From Vicia villosa (taxonomy: Eukaryota; Streptophyta; Magnoliopsida; Fabales; Fabaceae), in NCBI RefSeq assembly GCF_029867415.1, contig NC_081185.1:79829553-79893552 (forward strand): a stretch of 64,000 nt of DNA. Reading direction: 5' to 3'. Below the pieces are notes generated by a model that saw only the letters and a list, made by a program, of their open reading frames with translations, did not search any database and was not told the DNA's origin. Below are positions 47,811-59,068 of this stretch, piece by piece. How positions within the stretch are numbered: the first letter of the stretch is position 1; each line of letters starts with the position of its first letter. The position numbers and the translations under genes are program-made.

Positions 47811-48207
47811 GTCTTAAAACCAATAGAGCGAAAGTTTGAGGGATTAGGACGGTCAAAGGTTAAAATCAATAGAGCGAAAGTTTGAGATCTTTAACTGGAT
47901 AGTAGACATAGGACATTAGTTTTAAGGATGGCGAAAGCGTATTAAAACTAATTGGAACTTATTTATTTTCAAAAATTGTTTTTACACTCGAGCGGGATGG
48001 CGAAAGCGTACGTTAGGGATATTAGCATGTTCCGAGTCAACAGAGCGAAAGTTTGAGATTAGGAGATTTAAATAGATAACAACCTCGTAAAATAGGCATT
48101 TTATTAATTACATTGTTTCCAAAAAGCTCTTCTAAAATCTAATGGGATGGCGAAAGCGTACATTAGGATTAGGATAGTAGTCTGAATCAACAGAGCGAAA
48201 GTTTGAG
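47811..48207 (+). repeat. GCGAAAG motif series in the Athila R/U5
   Basis: gagcgaaagtttgag occurs at 47826, 47872, 48043 and 48193; ggatggcgaaagcgta at 47926, 47995 and 48145. Several are enclosed by complementary arms: TTAGTTTTAA/TTAAAACTAA (47916-47951, perfect), CTAATG/CATTAG (48139-48166), GTTAAAATC with GATCTTTAAC (47859-47895). Confidence 0.85.
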
Positions 48208-48523
48208 ACGAGGATTTTTAATCAATTGGAATTAGTAAAGATTTTTAATTTAATTATGCAAAAGCCAATGAACCTTCGGATTACCTTTAGTTAAACGAAA
48301 TACATACTGATACCTGTCTTTTATTATTATTCTTTATTTTCTCACAATCACTTTCCCTTAGGAACAATCGAAATTTTAGTACTCCTAGCTTTACATAGTA
48401 ACCTTAGATAACGGTAGATCGATTCATAGTCCCTGTGGATTCGATATCTTTTAAAACTACACGACACGACTGTGCACTTGCAGTTATCAGATTTATAGAC
48501 ACGTAAAGTCGCGATCAAGTTTT

Positions 48524-48542
48524 TGGCGCCGTTGCCGGGGAC
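48524..48542 (+). other. Athila primer binding site
   Basis: TGGCGCCGTTGCCGGGGAC, complementary to the 3' end of tRNA-Asp in this lineage, six bases after the LTR. Confidence 0.92.
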
Positions 48543-48619
48543 TATTTAAGTCGATATCGTAACTCACTGTTACACCGTAGAGACTAGGAAAATTCTTCCC
48601 TTTCTTTTTGAACGATTGT

Positions 48620-51600
48620 ATGCCAAATACTCGTTCACAAGGAGGAGACTTAATACAACGAATTAACGAGATCGAACGTTTCATTAACGTTAAACGTCGA
48701 GCTCGCAACCTTCCCGAAGTAGCAGAAATTCCGATTAATCAGGAATTGAATTTTACTGATCAAATCAATCAAATCACCCCGAAGTTAGAGATGGCTGCTA
48801 TTCGTCCTCTTAGAGACTATGCCGCTCCTTCGCGCGCTGAACCGCATTCAAGTATCGCACCACCTGCGATTGAAGCGAACAATTTCGAACTGAAACCTTC
48901 ACTGGTCCAAGCTGTTCAACAGAATCAATTCTCTGGAAGCCCTGTAGACGACCCCAATCTCCATTTATCCGTGTTCGTGCAATACGCCGACACTATCAAA
49001 GCCAACAACGTTAGTTCCGAAGCTATTCGATTACGCCTTTTCCCTTTCTCCTTGAGAGATAGAGCGAGAGCGTGGCTTCAATCCCTGCCTTCCAATTCCA
49101 TAACTACGTGGGACGAATTGAAGAGAGTATTCTTAGCAAGATACTTTCCGCCTAGCAAAACTGCTATGCTTAGAGGTCAAATCAACGGATTTACCCAGAA
49201 AGATAACGAATCGCTTTTCGAAGCTTGGGAACGTTACAAGGACATGCTTAGAATATGCCCTCATCATGGACTCGAACCATGGCTGATCATCCATACCTTT
49301 TATGGTGGTCTCTTATATAACACTAAAATGACTATAGATGCCGCTGCTGGCGGAGCATTAATGGACAAACCCCATGATGAAGCATACAAACTCATAGAGA
49401 ACATGGCACAAAACCATTACCAATGGGGAGGAGAACGCGCCGCTCTAGAGAAAGCCCAAACCAAAGGAGGAATGTACGAAATTAGTGGTATAGACCGCGT
49501 TAACGCTAAAGTAGACGCTTTAACTCAAAAGATCGAGAATTTGACCATCACTCCTTCAGCCACCGCTGCCGCTGTAGCACCTAACTGCGAGATTTGTGGA
49601 TTGACTGGGCATGTAGTTGCTGAATGCCAACTCTTGACTGGAGTCCCATCTGATCAAGTAAATTACGCTCAAGGAAACCCTTATTCTAACACGTACAACC
49701 CTGGATGGAAAAACCACCCGAACTTTTCTTATAAGAACAACAATGCGTTGTACGCGCCTGGACAAGCACCTGCTGTACCACCTGGCTACCAAAAAGCGCC
49801 TGTAGCTGCTCAAAACACCCCTAGGAAGTCAAACCTAGAAATCATGATGGAGAACTTTATAGCTTCCCAACAACAAACCAATAAAGACTTCCTGAATCAA
49901 AACATCCACAATAGCGAGCAACTAAAACAACTATCGAACAAAGTAGATGCTTTAGCTACGCATAACAAAATGTTAGAAACTCAAATCTCACAAGTAGCTC
50001 AACAACAAGCACCTACTGCTGCCCCTGCTGGCACGTTTCCTGCTCAACCACAACCTAATCCTAAAGGACATGCGAACGCGATAACACTACGAAGTGGAAC
50101 TAATTACGATGGACCCATAGATCCTAGAACCCAAAACGTACCCATGTCACAACAAGAGCCAAAGGAAACCCAAAAGAAAACAACCGACGAACAAACTGCT
50201 AAGACTGATGAGAACAATAACGAAGTGGAACCCGAAAAAGAGAAACCTTATGTTCCACCACCACCTTATAAGCCACCAATTCCTTACCCTCAAAGATTAG
50301 CCAAATCAAAAACCGAAGCGCAATTTAAAAGATTTGTAGAACTTCTGAAGCAATTAAACATAACCATACCATTCACAGAAGCCATAACTGAGATGCCTTC
50401 GTACGCTAAGTTCTTAAAAGAAATCTTATCAAACAAAAAGAAACTCGAGGATAACGAAACTATAACGCTTACCGCTGAATGTAGCGCTATCATCCAAAAC
50501 AACATGCCTCCAAAACTGAAAGACCCTGGTAGTTTCTCTATACCCTGCGTAATTGGAAAAACCATCATAGAGAAAGCCTTGTGCGATTTAGGAGCTAGTG
50601 TTAGTTTGATGCCTCTTTCGACCTGTAAGAAACTCAATCTAGGTGAGCTTAAAGCAACAAGAATGTCTCTTCAACTAGCAGACCGTTCAGTTAAATATCC
50701 TGTAGGAATGTTAGAGAATATCCCTGTTCGTGTAGGTCAATTCTACATCCCGACTGACTTCATCATTATGGATATCCAAGAAGATTCTAACATCCCGATC
50801 ATTTTAGGAAGACCATTTTTAGCGACCGCTGGTGCAATTATAGATGTAAAGCGAGGAAAGCTTACTTTCGAAGTAGGAGAAGAGAAAATAGAATTTATCC
50901 TTTCCCAATTCCTAAAAGCACCTTCTATAATTGACACATGCTGTTCTGCTGACATAATCGACGAGTGTGTCAAGGAAATAAAATCCGAACCAAATAAGGA
51001 AACCGAAACCCTAAGAATTCCTATGCCGCCAATTTTTGAAGATGACAACTGGCGTGAGGAATATCAAGATAACCACCTGAGTGAATGCTTAGCTTTAACC
51101 CCTGATCCTATACCTGGACCTAAGAAACCTGCTATAGAGCTGAAGACACTTCCTACCGATCTTAGATACGAATTTCTAGACGAAGAACTAAACCGACCAG
51201 TTATAGTGAACGCCAACTTAGGACGAACCGAGACTGAAAAATTACTTAATGTCCTAAGAAAATACCCTACCGCTTTAGGATACAACATATCAGATCTGAA
51301 AGGTATAAGCCCTTCTCTGTGTATGCACCGCATTATGCTCGAAGACGATAGTAAAACCTCTAGGGAACATCAAAGGCGAATAAATCCTATTATGAGCGAT
51401 GTGGTTAAAAAGGAAATCCAAAAACTGCTAGAAGCTGGAATAATATATCCTATATCCGATAGTAAATGGGTTAGCCCCGTTCACGTCGTACCAAAGAAAG
51501 GAGGAGTCACTGTAATCACTAACGCAAAAGGAGAATCTGTAGCACAACGTACCCAAACTGGATGGAGGATGTGCATTGACTATAGGAAGCTAAATAAAGC

Positions 51601-54112
51601 TACCCGAAAAGACCATTTCCCTTTACCTTTCATAGATCAAATGCTCGAACGCCTAGCTAAACACTCACATTTTTGTTATCTGGATGGATACTCCGGATTT
51701 TTCCAAATTCCTATCCACCCTGACGACCAAGAGAAGACCACATTCACCTGTCCTTATGGTACATTCGCTTATAGACGAATGCCTTTTGGACTCTGCAATG
51801 CACCCGCGACCTTCCAAAGATGCATGATGGCAATATTTGCCGACTTCCTAGATGGAATAATGGAGGTCTTTATGGACGACTTCTCTGTCTGTGGAGGAAG
51901 TTTTGAAACATGTTTAGAAAACCTTGAAATGGTGCTTAGACGATGCGTAAGCGTAAACCTAGTCCTTAATTGGGAAAAATGCCATTTCATGGTTCGACAA
52001 GGAATTGTACTTGGACACATCGTATCCGATAGAGGAATCGAAGTTGATAAAGCAAAAATCGAAATTATCGAAAACCTTCAACCTCCCAAAACCGTTAGAG
52101 AAATAAGAAGTTTTCTGGGACATGCTGGTTTTTACCGACGCTTCATTAAGGATTTCTCTAAAATAACCAAACCCTTAACTGAACTACTCATGAAAGACGC
52201 CGAATTTATTTTCACCGATAAATGCACTGAAGCATTTCAAACGCTTAAACAAGCATTGATCTCTGCGCCAATTATGCAACCTCCCGACTGGAATGAGCCT
52301 TTCGAAATAATGTGTGACGCAAGTGATTATGCTGTAGGAGCCGTTCTAGGACAAAGAAAGGATAAGAAACTACATGTCATATATTATGCGAGTAGAACCC
52401 TAGACGAAGCTCAGATGAATTATGCCACGACAGAAAAAGAATTATTAGCTGTCGTATTCGCATTAGACAAATTCCGTTCTTACCTGGTAGGAGCCAAAAT
52501 AATCATATACACTGACCACGCCGCCATTAGGTACCTCCTAACCAAAAAGGACGCTAAACCAAGACTTTTGAGATGGATCTTGTTACTACAAGAATTCGAC
52601 CTGGAAATTAAAGATAAGAAAGGCACTGAAAATGTCGTAGCAGATCACCTCTCTCGATTGGAAAATCTGAAACCCGAACAAGTACCAATTGACGATGATT
52701 TCCCTTATGAAAGACTCATCGCCCAATTAGAAGCAAATGAATTCGAACCATACCGTCCAAACTCTGAAACCGAGAAATTAGCTGAAATAGCTTTAGCCCG
52801 ATCTGACGCACCTTGGTATGCAGATTTCGTAAATTACCTAGCTGCTGGTGTGCTTCCTCCTGATCTAAGCTACCAACAGAAGAAGAAATTCTTCCATGAC
52901 CTAAAACATTACTATTGGGACGACCCACTCCTTTTCAAAAGAGGCCCCGATGGAATCTTTAGACGTTGTGTACCCGAGGAAGAGATAAGAAGCATAATAA
53001 CACATTGTCATTCTGCACCGTGTGGAGGACACCATAGCACATCTAGAACCTGCGCCAAAATCCTTCAATCTGGACTTTTCTGGCCCAACCTGTGGAAAGA
53101 CGTCCATTTTGCTGTACTAAGCTGTGATAGATGCCAACGAACTGGAAACATTTCAAGACGCGATGAAATGCCTCAAAAAGGCATTCTAGAAGTAGAAATA
53201 TTTGACGTCTGGGGAATAGACTTCATGGGACCGTTTCCGTCATCGTTTGGAAATCAATATATACTCGTAGCCGTCGATTACGTTTCAAAATGGATAGAAG
53301 CTATTGCTTCTCCTACAAACGATACACGAGTAGTTATTAAACTTTTCAAAAACGTCATCTTTCCTAGGTTCGGTGTGCCAAGATTGGTAATTAGCGATGG
53401 TGGTTCCCATTTCATTTCAAGAATACTTGAGAAACTCCTTCGAAAATATGGAGTAAATCATCGAATAGCCACACCATACCATCCACAAACAAGCGGTCAA
53501 GTAGAAGTATCTAACCGCGAAATAAAACAAATATTGGAGAAAACTGTTGCTATATCTAGGAAAGATTGGTCAACCAAGCTAAATGAAGCTTTATGGGCTT
53601 ATAGAACAGCTTTCAAAACTCCAATAGGAACTACCCCATTCAAACTCGTTTATGGAAAATCATGCCACCTACCAGTAGAGTTAGAACATAAAGCCTATTG
53701 GGCCATTAAGAACTTAAACCTAAACTACACTGCCGCTGGTGAGAAACGACTTCTAGACATAAACGAATTAGAAGAACTTAGACAAGACGCTTACGAAAAC
53801 GCCAAAATCTATAAAGAGCGAACGAAAAAATGGCACGACAAGCGTATATCTAGGAAAAATTTTAGCATAGGCGATAAAGTGCTCTTATTTAATTCTAGAC
53901 TAAAATTATTTCCTGGTAAGTTACGATCTAGATGGTCTGGCCCTTTCGAAATAACTAACATATTTCCGAGTGGAGCGATAGAAATCAAAGGAGAAACCGT
54001 CAAACCTTTTGTCGTAAATGGGCAACGTCTTAAGTATTACCATCATCTCGAATACGATGAAAACATCGAAGTTTTTAAACTTGACGAACTGCCCGCTCTT
54101 TCGAAAAAATAG
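48620..54112 (+). CDS. gag-pol: Athila-type Gag-Pol polyprotein, intact
   Basis: 1830 codons from the ATG at 48620 ([10 protein letters not shown]); the open frame extends a few codons upstream but has no earlier ATG near. Domains in order: retrotransposon Gag (about 125-235, [23 protein letters not shown]); zinc knuckle [14 protein letters not shown] (about 323-336); linker rich in Gln/Pro; aspartic protease with DLGAS (Asp about 656); reverse transcriptase with [27 protein letters not shown] and FMDD (about 1084-1087); RNase H (CDAS near 1233, TDH near 1299, ADHLSR near 1342); integrase with an H/C zinc site (C about 1502 and 1505) and D-D35-E (about 1534, 1593, 1629), then a basic C-terminal part. 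It makes the particle, copies RNA to DNA and inserts it. No stop or frameshift, so the copy could still be functional. Confidence 0.96.
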   Translation: MPNTRSQGGDLIQRINEIERFINVKRRARNLPEVAEIPINQELNFTDQINQITPKLEMAAIRPLRDYAAPSRAEPHSSIAPPAIEANNFELKPSLVQAVQQNQFSGSPVDDPNLHLSVFVQYADTIKANNVSSEAIRLRLFPFSLRDRARAWLQSLPSNSITTWDELKRVFLARYFPPSKTAMLRGQINGFTQKDNESLFEAWERYKDMLRICPHHGLEPWLIIHTFYGGLLYNTKMTIDAAAGGALMDKPHDEAYKLIENMAQNHYQWGGERAALEKAQTKGGMYEISGIDRVNAKVDALTQKIENLTITPSATAAAVAPNCEICGLTGHVVAECQLLTGVPSDQVNYAQGNPYSNTYNPGWKNHPNFSYKNNNALYAPGQAPAVPPGYQKAPVAAQNTPRKSNLEIMMENFIASQQQTNKDFLNQNIHNSEQLKQLSNKVDALATHNKMLETQISQVAQQQAPTAAPAGTFPAQPQPNPKGHANAITLRSGTNYDGPIDPRTQNVPMSQQEPKETQKKTTDEQTAKTDENNNEVEPEKEKPYVPPPPYKPPIPYPQRLAKSKTEAQFKRFVELLKQLNITIPFTEAITEMPSYAKFLKEILSNKKKLEDNETITLTAECSAIIQNNMPPKLKDPGSFSIPCVIGKTIIEKALCDLGASVSLMPLSTCKKLNLGELKATRMSLQLADRSVKYPVGMLENIPVRVGQFYIPTDFIIMDIQEDSNIPIILGRPFLATAGAIIDVKRGKLTFEVGEEKIEFILSQFLKAPSIIDTCCSADIIDECVKEIKSEPNKETETLRIPMPPIFEDDNWREEYQDNHLSECLALTPDPIPGPKKPAIELKTLPTDLRYEFLDEELNRPVIVNANLGRTETEKLLNVLRKYPTALGYNISDLKGISPSLCMHRIMLEDDSKTSREHQRRINPIMSDVVKKEIQKLLEAGIIYPISDSKWVSPVHVVPKKGGVTVITNAKGESVAQRTQTGWRMCIDYRKLNKATRKDHFPLPFIDQMLERLAKHSHFCYLDGYSGFFQIPIHPDDQEKTTFTCPYGTFAYRRMPFGLCNAPATFQRCMMAIFADFLDGIMEVFMDDFSVCGGSFETCLENLEMVLRRCVSVNLVLNWEKCHFMVRQGIVLGHIVSDRGIEVDKAKIEIIENLQPPKTVREIRSFLGHAGFYRRFIKDFSKITKPLTELLMKDAEFIFTDKCTEAFQTLKQALISAPIMQPPDWNEPFEIMCDASDYAVGAVLGQRKDKKLHVIYYASRTLDEAQMNYATTEKELLAVVFALDKFRSYLVGAKIIIYTDHAAIRYLLTKKDAKPRLLRWILLLQEFDLEIKDKKGTENVVADHLSRLENLKPEQVPIDDDFPYERLIAQLEANEFEPYRPNSETEKLAEIALARSDAPWYADFVNYLAAGVLPPDLSYQQKKKFFHDLKHYYWDDPLLFKRGPDGIFRRCVPEEEIRSIITHCHSAPCGGHHSTSRTCAKILQSGLFWPNLWKDVHFAVLSCDRCQRTGNISRRDEMPQKGILEVEIFDVWGIDFMGPFPSSFGNQYILVAVDYVSKWIEAIASPTNDTRVVIKLFKNVIFPRFGVPRLVISDGGSHFISRILEKLLRKYGVNHRIATPYHPQTSGQVEVSNREIKQILEKTVAISRKDWSTKLNEALWAYRTAFKTPIGTTPFKLVYGKSCHLPVELEHKAYWAIKNLNLNYTAAGEKRLLDINELEELRQDAYENAKIYKERTKKWHDKRISRKNFSIGDKVLLFNSRLKLFPGKLRSRWSGPFEITNIFPSGAIEIKGETVKPFVVNGQRLKYYHHLEYDENIEVFKLDELPALSKK

Positions 54113-54503
54113 TTTTCTATTTTTAAATCGTCGAGCTTACGACATTAAACAAAGCGCTTGGTGGGAGACAACCCACATTTATTTATTCTTCTATTTTTTT
54201 AATTTATTAAAACTTTAATTTTTCTAATTTTTTTTATTTTTATTTTTCATTTTTAAAACTTTATTCTATTTTTAATTTTAATTTTAATCATTTTTGATTT
54301 TTCATACATCTTATAATAATTATTATAATTATAACTACTATCTTGATTTGAGAAAATATTTCCGTTATAATTATATTTATTATTATAACTTGTTACCTAA
54401 GCTTAATTTTAACTTTTTATTTTATTTTAAATAAACACTAGCCTAATTCTAACTTATCCTAATATTTTCAACTTCTAGGTTTTTCAATTAACTACTAACT
54501 ACG
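54113..54503 (+). other. AT-rich spacer with conserved post-pol hairpin
   Basis: Holds gcgcttggtgggagacaacc-type sequence, a hallmark found after pol in this lineage; GTGGG (54161-54165) and CCCAC (54172-54176) can pair around agacaa. The rest is T/A-rich with no coding and may act as the leader of the downstream ORFs. Confidence 0.7.
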
Positions 54504-55607
54504 ATGGAAGGAGTTGATAATATGGAAGTTGTGTTCCGTGGTAGAGGACAAGAAGCAAGATTCAACAAGCTGGCTGAAAGACAAATAGATCTGACTTGCT
54601 ATCCTGACCAATCGACTATGATACGACTTGGCATCCAAGAAAGCGTTTTGCACCTGCTTAACCAAGTCGGTTGGACTGGTTACCACTTGTTCCGCAAGTT
54701 TAATACCTACCGGAAACTCACTTTGGAATTTTTGAGCTCACTGACCTATCTTCCAAACAGTGGACAAGGACTGAAGAAAGGAGTCATCCTTTTTCGACTC
54801 TTTGGAATGGAATTTAACTTTTGCATGGGAGACTTTGCTAAAATGTTAGAACTACCTCATGGACCCGATGCATATGCCAAAGTAGCTGAAGAAAACCTTC
54901 CATACTGGGAGCTGGAAAAATTCTGGGGGAAAATCACTGGAAATGATAACCCTGAAGAGAATGAATTTCAATCTGAGAACATCCACAATCCTGCTTTCCG
55001 CTACTTTCACAAGATCCTTGCTCACTACATTTTTGGAAAGCCTGATAATGTCACTGAAGTTACTAGAGAAGAGTTATTCATCATGTTCTGCTCATCTCAG
55101 AATCGCCCGGTCAATGCCATCGCATTCATGCTAACAAACTTCGAGCGCATCACGCAAGACGAAGTTTCACCCATTAGGATCGGCGGATTTGTCACTATGA
55201 TCGCAAATGCCATAGGAATGAGAGTGCCTTTGCTTAGATTGACACCTTTTGGTACCCATACCTCTATGGACATCAATTTCTGCTTTAATCGAGGTATCAT
55301 CGGTAATCTTGGACCTCATCGGTTTGAATTGCTCATTGATAACAAAGTTTGGTATCAGTTCACCTTACCGAATCCTAGGACAAGTGTGCACAACCCTGCC
55401 AACTGGCTTTACTATGGTCAGATTCCTGAGAGAGAGCCCTCACCTGAAACTCCTCAAGCTTATGAACATGTTGATGAGGAAATGCCTGCATCCGAATCTG
55501 AACCTGAAACACCTCCTGGATACTATGAACCCTTACCTGAAGATGAACCGATTCCTGAATATGAACCTTTATCAGAAGACGAGCTGATGAATACACTGTT
55601 GACATGA
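54504..55607 (+). CDS. Athila ORF downstream of pol, part 1 (ORF1-family / envelope-position protein)
   Basis: 367 residues from ATG 54504. It matches the Athila ORF-1 type protein seen 3' of pol in plant Athila elements (MEVVFRGRGQEARFNKL, FLSSLTY, GVILFRLFGMEFNFCMGDFAKMLELP, NRPVNAIAFML, IGGFVTMIANAIG). It lies where retroviruses carry env, but it has no clear signal peptide and its function is unknown. The C-terminal 60 residues are an acidic, Pro/Glu-rich repeat-like tail (EPETP, EYEPL, EDE). It ends in TGA overlapping the ATG of the next ORF (ATGA, 55604-55607). The next frame is already open from 55565, so one base lost near 55585 could have split a single protein. Confidence 0.8.
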   Translation: MEGVDNMEVVFRGRGQEARFNKLAERQIDLTCYPDQSTMIRLGIQESVLHLLNQVGWTGYHLFRKFNTYRKLTLEFLSSLTYLPNSGQGLKKGVILFRLFGMEFNFCMGDFAKMLELPHGPDAYAKVAEENLPYWELEKFWGKITGNDNPEENEFQSENIHNPAFRYFHKILAHYIFGKPDNVTEVTREELFIMFCSSQNRPVNAIAFMLTNFERITQDEVSPIRIGGFVTMIANAIGMRVPLLRLTPFGTHTSMDINFCFNRGIIGNLGPHRFELLIDNKVWYQFTLPNPRTSVHNPANWLYYGQIPEREPSPETPQAYEHVDEEMPASESEPETPPGYYEPLPEDEPIPEYEPLSEDELMNTLLT

Positions 55608-56284
55608 CTGATGTCGAACTCGAGCCACAACAACCCGCTACAAATCCATTCTTGCTTGGAGGCATTATTACTACCTTGGCCTGTGCTTTAGGTCTTGGTG
55701 ACGAGCTCCTATCACTCTCTCATCTCATGAAGCCTGCTCAGTCACTCGATCTCACTTACTGCCGCGATTCCCACTTGGTTTCACCCCGCCATGATGGCCG
55801 ATACACTTTGGTCGTCAACAAAGTTCCTATTCCTTATGTCATCCTTCCATTCCCTGAAAGAATCAACATCCGTTATGTTCAACGTTGGAGGCTTATTGAA
55901 GACAACCCTCAAGATGACCAACAAGAACATCCTAATGAACCTATGGATGCAAATGAAGAAGAACTCAACCAAGGGCAAGCTGATGTCAACCAACCTCCTC
56001 CAAACAACCCTCCGCCTATCACTCTTGAAGCCATGTATGCTGCTATTCAACGCCAAGATCAACTCGTTCAAGCTATGCAGACAAACCAAACTGAAACAAT
56101 TAGGCTCATCCGAGAGATGCAACAGGAGCACCGTGACTATGCTATTAGGAACGAAAGTCAATACGCTGAAATTGCCACATATTTGCATGATCTTGACATT
56201 CGTGTTAATGACTCTCCTGATAGACGTCGCCGTGTTCGTACAAGAGGCGCGAGCAGTTCTCGAAACCGCAACAATGAGGAGTAG
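55604..56284 (+). CDS. Athila ORF downstream of pol, part 2
   Basis: 226 residues overlapping part 1 by ATGA. A hydrophobic segment near residues 15-36 (FLLGGIITTLACALGLGDEL) could be membrane-seeking; then a short beta-rich stretch (YTLVVNKVPIPYVILPFPE), an acidic/Asn/Pro linker, a Gln-rich heptad region (about 140-200, AIQRQDQLVQAM, IRLIREMQQEH) likely to form a coiled coil, and a basic tail (RRRRVRTRGASSSRNRN). This may be the C-terminal half of part 1's protein. Function unknown; hydrophobic plus coiled-coil order is compatible with an envelope-like role but does not prove it. Confidence 0.7.
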   Translation: MTDVELEPQQPATNPFLLGGIITTLACALGLGDELLSLSHLMKPAQSLDLTYCRDSHLVSPRHDGRYTLVVNKVPIPYVILPFPERINIRYVQRWRLIEDNPQDDQQEHPNEPMDANEEELNQGQADVNQPPPNNPPPITLEAMYAAIQRQDQLVQAMQTNQTETIRLIREMQQEHRDYAIRNESQYAEIATYLHDLDIRVNDSPDRRRRVRTRGASSSRNRNNEE

Positions 56285-57300
56285 TTCTTATGCACTGAGG
56301 ACATTGCATCATCTAAGTCTGGGGGAGTCGTATTATTTCTATTTCCTTTAGTTTTATTTTTCCCTTCAGTTATTTCCCTTCCTTGTAATGTTTTTCTAAT
56401 TCAATAAAGAATATTTATGGAATTTAAGTCTTATATGTATAATTCCGTAGTTATTTCAATTTCTTCCATTTTCTTGAGCCATAACAAAAATTTTTGCTCC
56501 TAAACGATAAACGCAAACCCCACACGTTCAAGAAATACGAAGCTACTCAATCACTCAACGCACCGAAACTGAATTAGTCAATATCCTTATTGTCGCAACA
56601 CTCTAAAACCCCCGAGTATGCGTAACCGATTTGAATACCCGTTATACCAAAACCATCGACTTTAAGTTTTGAAATAACCCTTAGTAGTTTATTCTAGCAG
56701 TCGGCACCGTCTTAGATACAAACTACGCAGAGAGTCGATGAATATAAGTGTATGATCCTCATAATAATTATGTGTTCAACCATAAGAAGAAATGTGCCTA
56801 CTAAGTAAGGTGATCCTCACAAGATCATTTAACCTAACGGTCGCAAATCTCATATACAAAGAATTTAAAAACTCACTGTCGATTGGTTCAGAAGTCATCT
56901 GGTAATGAACTTGGTAGGAAGGACTATTGTCCGATTCCCCACAATCTACAAGTGAATGCTAAGGAGTATACCACATATTGTGCCAGAACTCCATGAGAAG
57001 GATCATAGTCACTAACCGACTACTCTGCTATGTGCGTGTCAGGATAATGGGCTTAATGTGATTGCGCGCGAATGAAAAGGGTGAAACATGATGACAAGTC
57101 AAATAGGTCGAGCTATAATGGCATGATTCGGATTGGTATGCATACTGGGAGTTGTTTAGTGTTGTTACTATAGGTTTATTGCTAAGATTCGTTATTTCCG
57201 AATAAGAACACTATGTAGCTAAGTATGACTGAACGACGTGGTGGAAGTGTGTTTCATTTATCTTTATCTTCTTATTTTGCTTGAGGACAAGCAAAGGTTC
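56285..57300 (+). other. Athila 3' non-coding region with two polypurine modules
   Basis: No coding. It opens with the hairpin ATGCACTG-agga-CATTGCAT (56290-56309) followed after 5 nt by AAGTCTGGGGGAG (56315-56327). It closes with TTTGCTTG-agga-CAAGCAAA (57276-57295), again 5 nt before the true polypurine tract at 57301. The 0.95 kb between is not recognised. Confidence 0.8.
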
Positions 57301-57315
57301 AAGTCTGGGGGAATT
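57301..57315 (+). other. Athila polypurine tract
   Basis: AAGTCTGGGGGAATT directly before the 3' LTR. Confidence 0.9.
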
Positions 57316-59063
57316 TGATAACACGATTTTATATCATATATTTAGCCTAAAATCCATAGATATTTATAGCATTTTCCGTTTATTATGTTAATTTATTATG
57401 ATATTACGCGTGTATTTGCTTTATTTCAGGTTTTACACTTCAATTTCGACTATTTGCGAAAAGGAAAGAAAATTGAGCTTAAATGACCAATATTTATGCC
57501 TAAAAGATGAAAAGGGAGTGCTGAAGTGAAAGAAGGGTGCAATTAGGACCCAAAAGGCCCAAAAGAGATATTCAGCCCACCATGAATCAAAAGGCGCGTG
57601 GCCCAGACCTGCAAAGTGGAGACGCACGTCTCCACGTTCTCTTCAGCCACGTCACCAAGAGGAGACGCCCGTCTCCAACTGCCCAAGATTTTCTCCACTT
57701 GAGACGCACGTCTCAAGTCTTCCTGAAGAAACGGAGACCCACGTCTCCACGCCCAGTCTGCAGAAAGTTCCTCCATTCACGGATTCCAACTGCAAACCTC
57801 CTCCTATAAATAGGACCTGCTATCCCACTTCCAAAGGGTCCGATTTCCTGCCAATGAAGTGCTGCCGAAATTGTACCGCGAACCGCTTTTCCTTATTCTG
57901 TTTTCATTTAACCGTCTATTTTCTCACAACGATTTCTACACTGGAAATTGTTGTGAACTTTTCATAGATCTAGCCTTACGTTAGATTTATCGCTTTATTT
58001 CCTTGTTTTTTTATTTTCTGCCATTTAAATTCCGAAGAACGATCCAGCCAACCTGTGGTGGAAGTTCGAGTACTTCAAGATTCAATTCAATCCAAATTTA
58101 TTTTAATTCAGGTTTTTTATTTACCGCCTTATTTATATTATTTATCTGCATGATATATTATATGCCATTTAATATGCTTATTATTATGAACCGAACCGAT
58201 ATATGTATGTTTAATCGTATTGATATGTCTGGCTAAAATATTAAAGGTGTCGGTATGTAGAGTAAGTTAACCGTAGGGATCCGAAATAAATTGGCTTAAA
58301 TTATGTTTTATTAATTATCACTTATTTTTGGTTTATATGTCTAGTTTAATTAGTAAGTCTTAAAACCAATAGAGCGAAAGTTTGAGGGATTAGGACGGTC
58401 AAAGGTTAAAATCAATAGAGCGAAAGTTTGAGATCTTTAACTGGATAGTAGACATAGGACATTAGTTTTAAGGATGGCGAAAGCGTATTAAAACTAATTG
58501 GAACTTATTTATTTTCAAAAAGTGTTTTTACACCCGAGCGGGATGGCGAAAGCGTACGTTAGGGATATTAGCATGTTCCGAGTCAACAGAGCGAAAGTTT
58601 GAGATTAGGAGATTTAAATAGATAACAACCTCGTAAAATAGGCATTTTATTAATTACATTGTTTCCAAAAAGCTCTTCTAAAATCTAATGGGATGGCGAA
58701 AGCGTACATTAGGATTAGGATAGTAGTCTGAATCAACAGAGCGAAAGTTTGAGACGAGGATTTTTAATCAATTGGAATTAGTAAAGATTTTTAATTTAAT
58801 TATGCAAAAGCCAATGAACCTTCGGATTACCTTTAGTTAAACGAAATACATACTGATACCTGTCTTTTATTATTATTCTTTATTTTCTCACAATCACTTT
58901 CCCTTAGGAACAATCGAAATTTTAGTACTTCTAGCTTTACATAGTAACCTTAGATAACGGTAGATCGATTCATAGTCCCTGTAGATTCGATATCTTTTAA
59001 AACTACACGACACGACTGTGCACTTGCAGTTATCAGGTTTATAGACACGTAAAGTCGCGATCA
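57316..59063 (+). repeat. Athila 3' LTR
   Basis: 1748 bp; partner of 46772-48517, two bases longer through a T-run indel near 58005. Followed by CTTAC (59064-59068). Confidence 0.95.
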
Positions 59064-59068
59064 CTTAC

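Larger units (their letters stand above)
46772..48517 (+). repeat. Athila 5' LTR
   Basis: 1746 bp. It carries four GAGAC/GTCTC hairpins upstream of the TATA box and a series of GCGAAAG motifs in the U5 part. Short open frames at 46889-47265 recur in both LTRs and are not genes. Confidence 0.95.
46772..59063 (+). mobile_element. Athila-type Ty3/gypsy retrotransposon, near-intact (12.3 kb)
   Basis: LTRs 46772-48517 and 57316-59063 start TGATAACACG and end CGCGATCA. Target duplication CTTAC is at 46767-46771 and 59064-59068, and the uninterrupted site (GTAAG on this strand) is at 62936-62940 in the inverted copy. Primer site TGGCGCCGTTGCCGGGGAC (tRNA-Asp type) and polypurine tract AAGTCTGGGGGAATT are present. 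Gag-pol is fully open; two further ORFs follow. The LTRs differ by about 14 substitutions and one 2-bp indel by eye, roughly 0.8%. Confidence 0.96.

Noticed and set aside
48608..48619. Gag-Pol start at 48608
   Set aside because: That codon is TTG; the first ATG in frame is at 48620 and gives the expected N-terminus.
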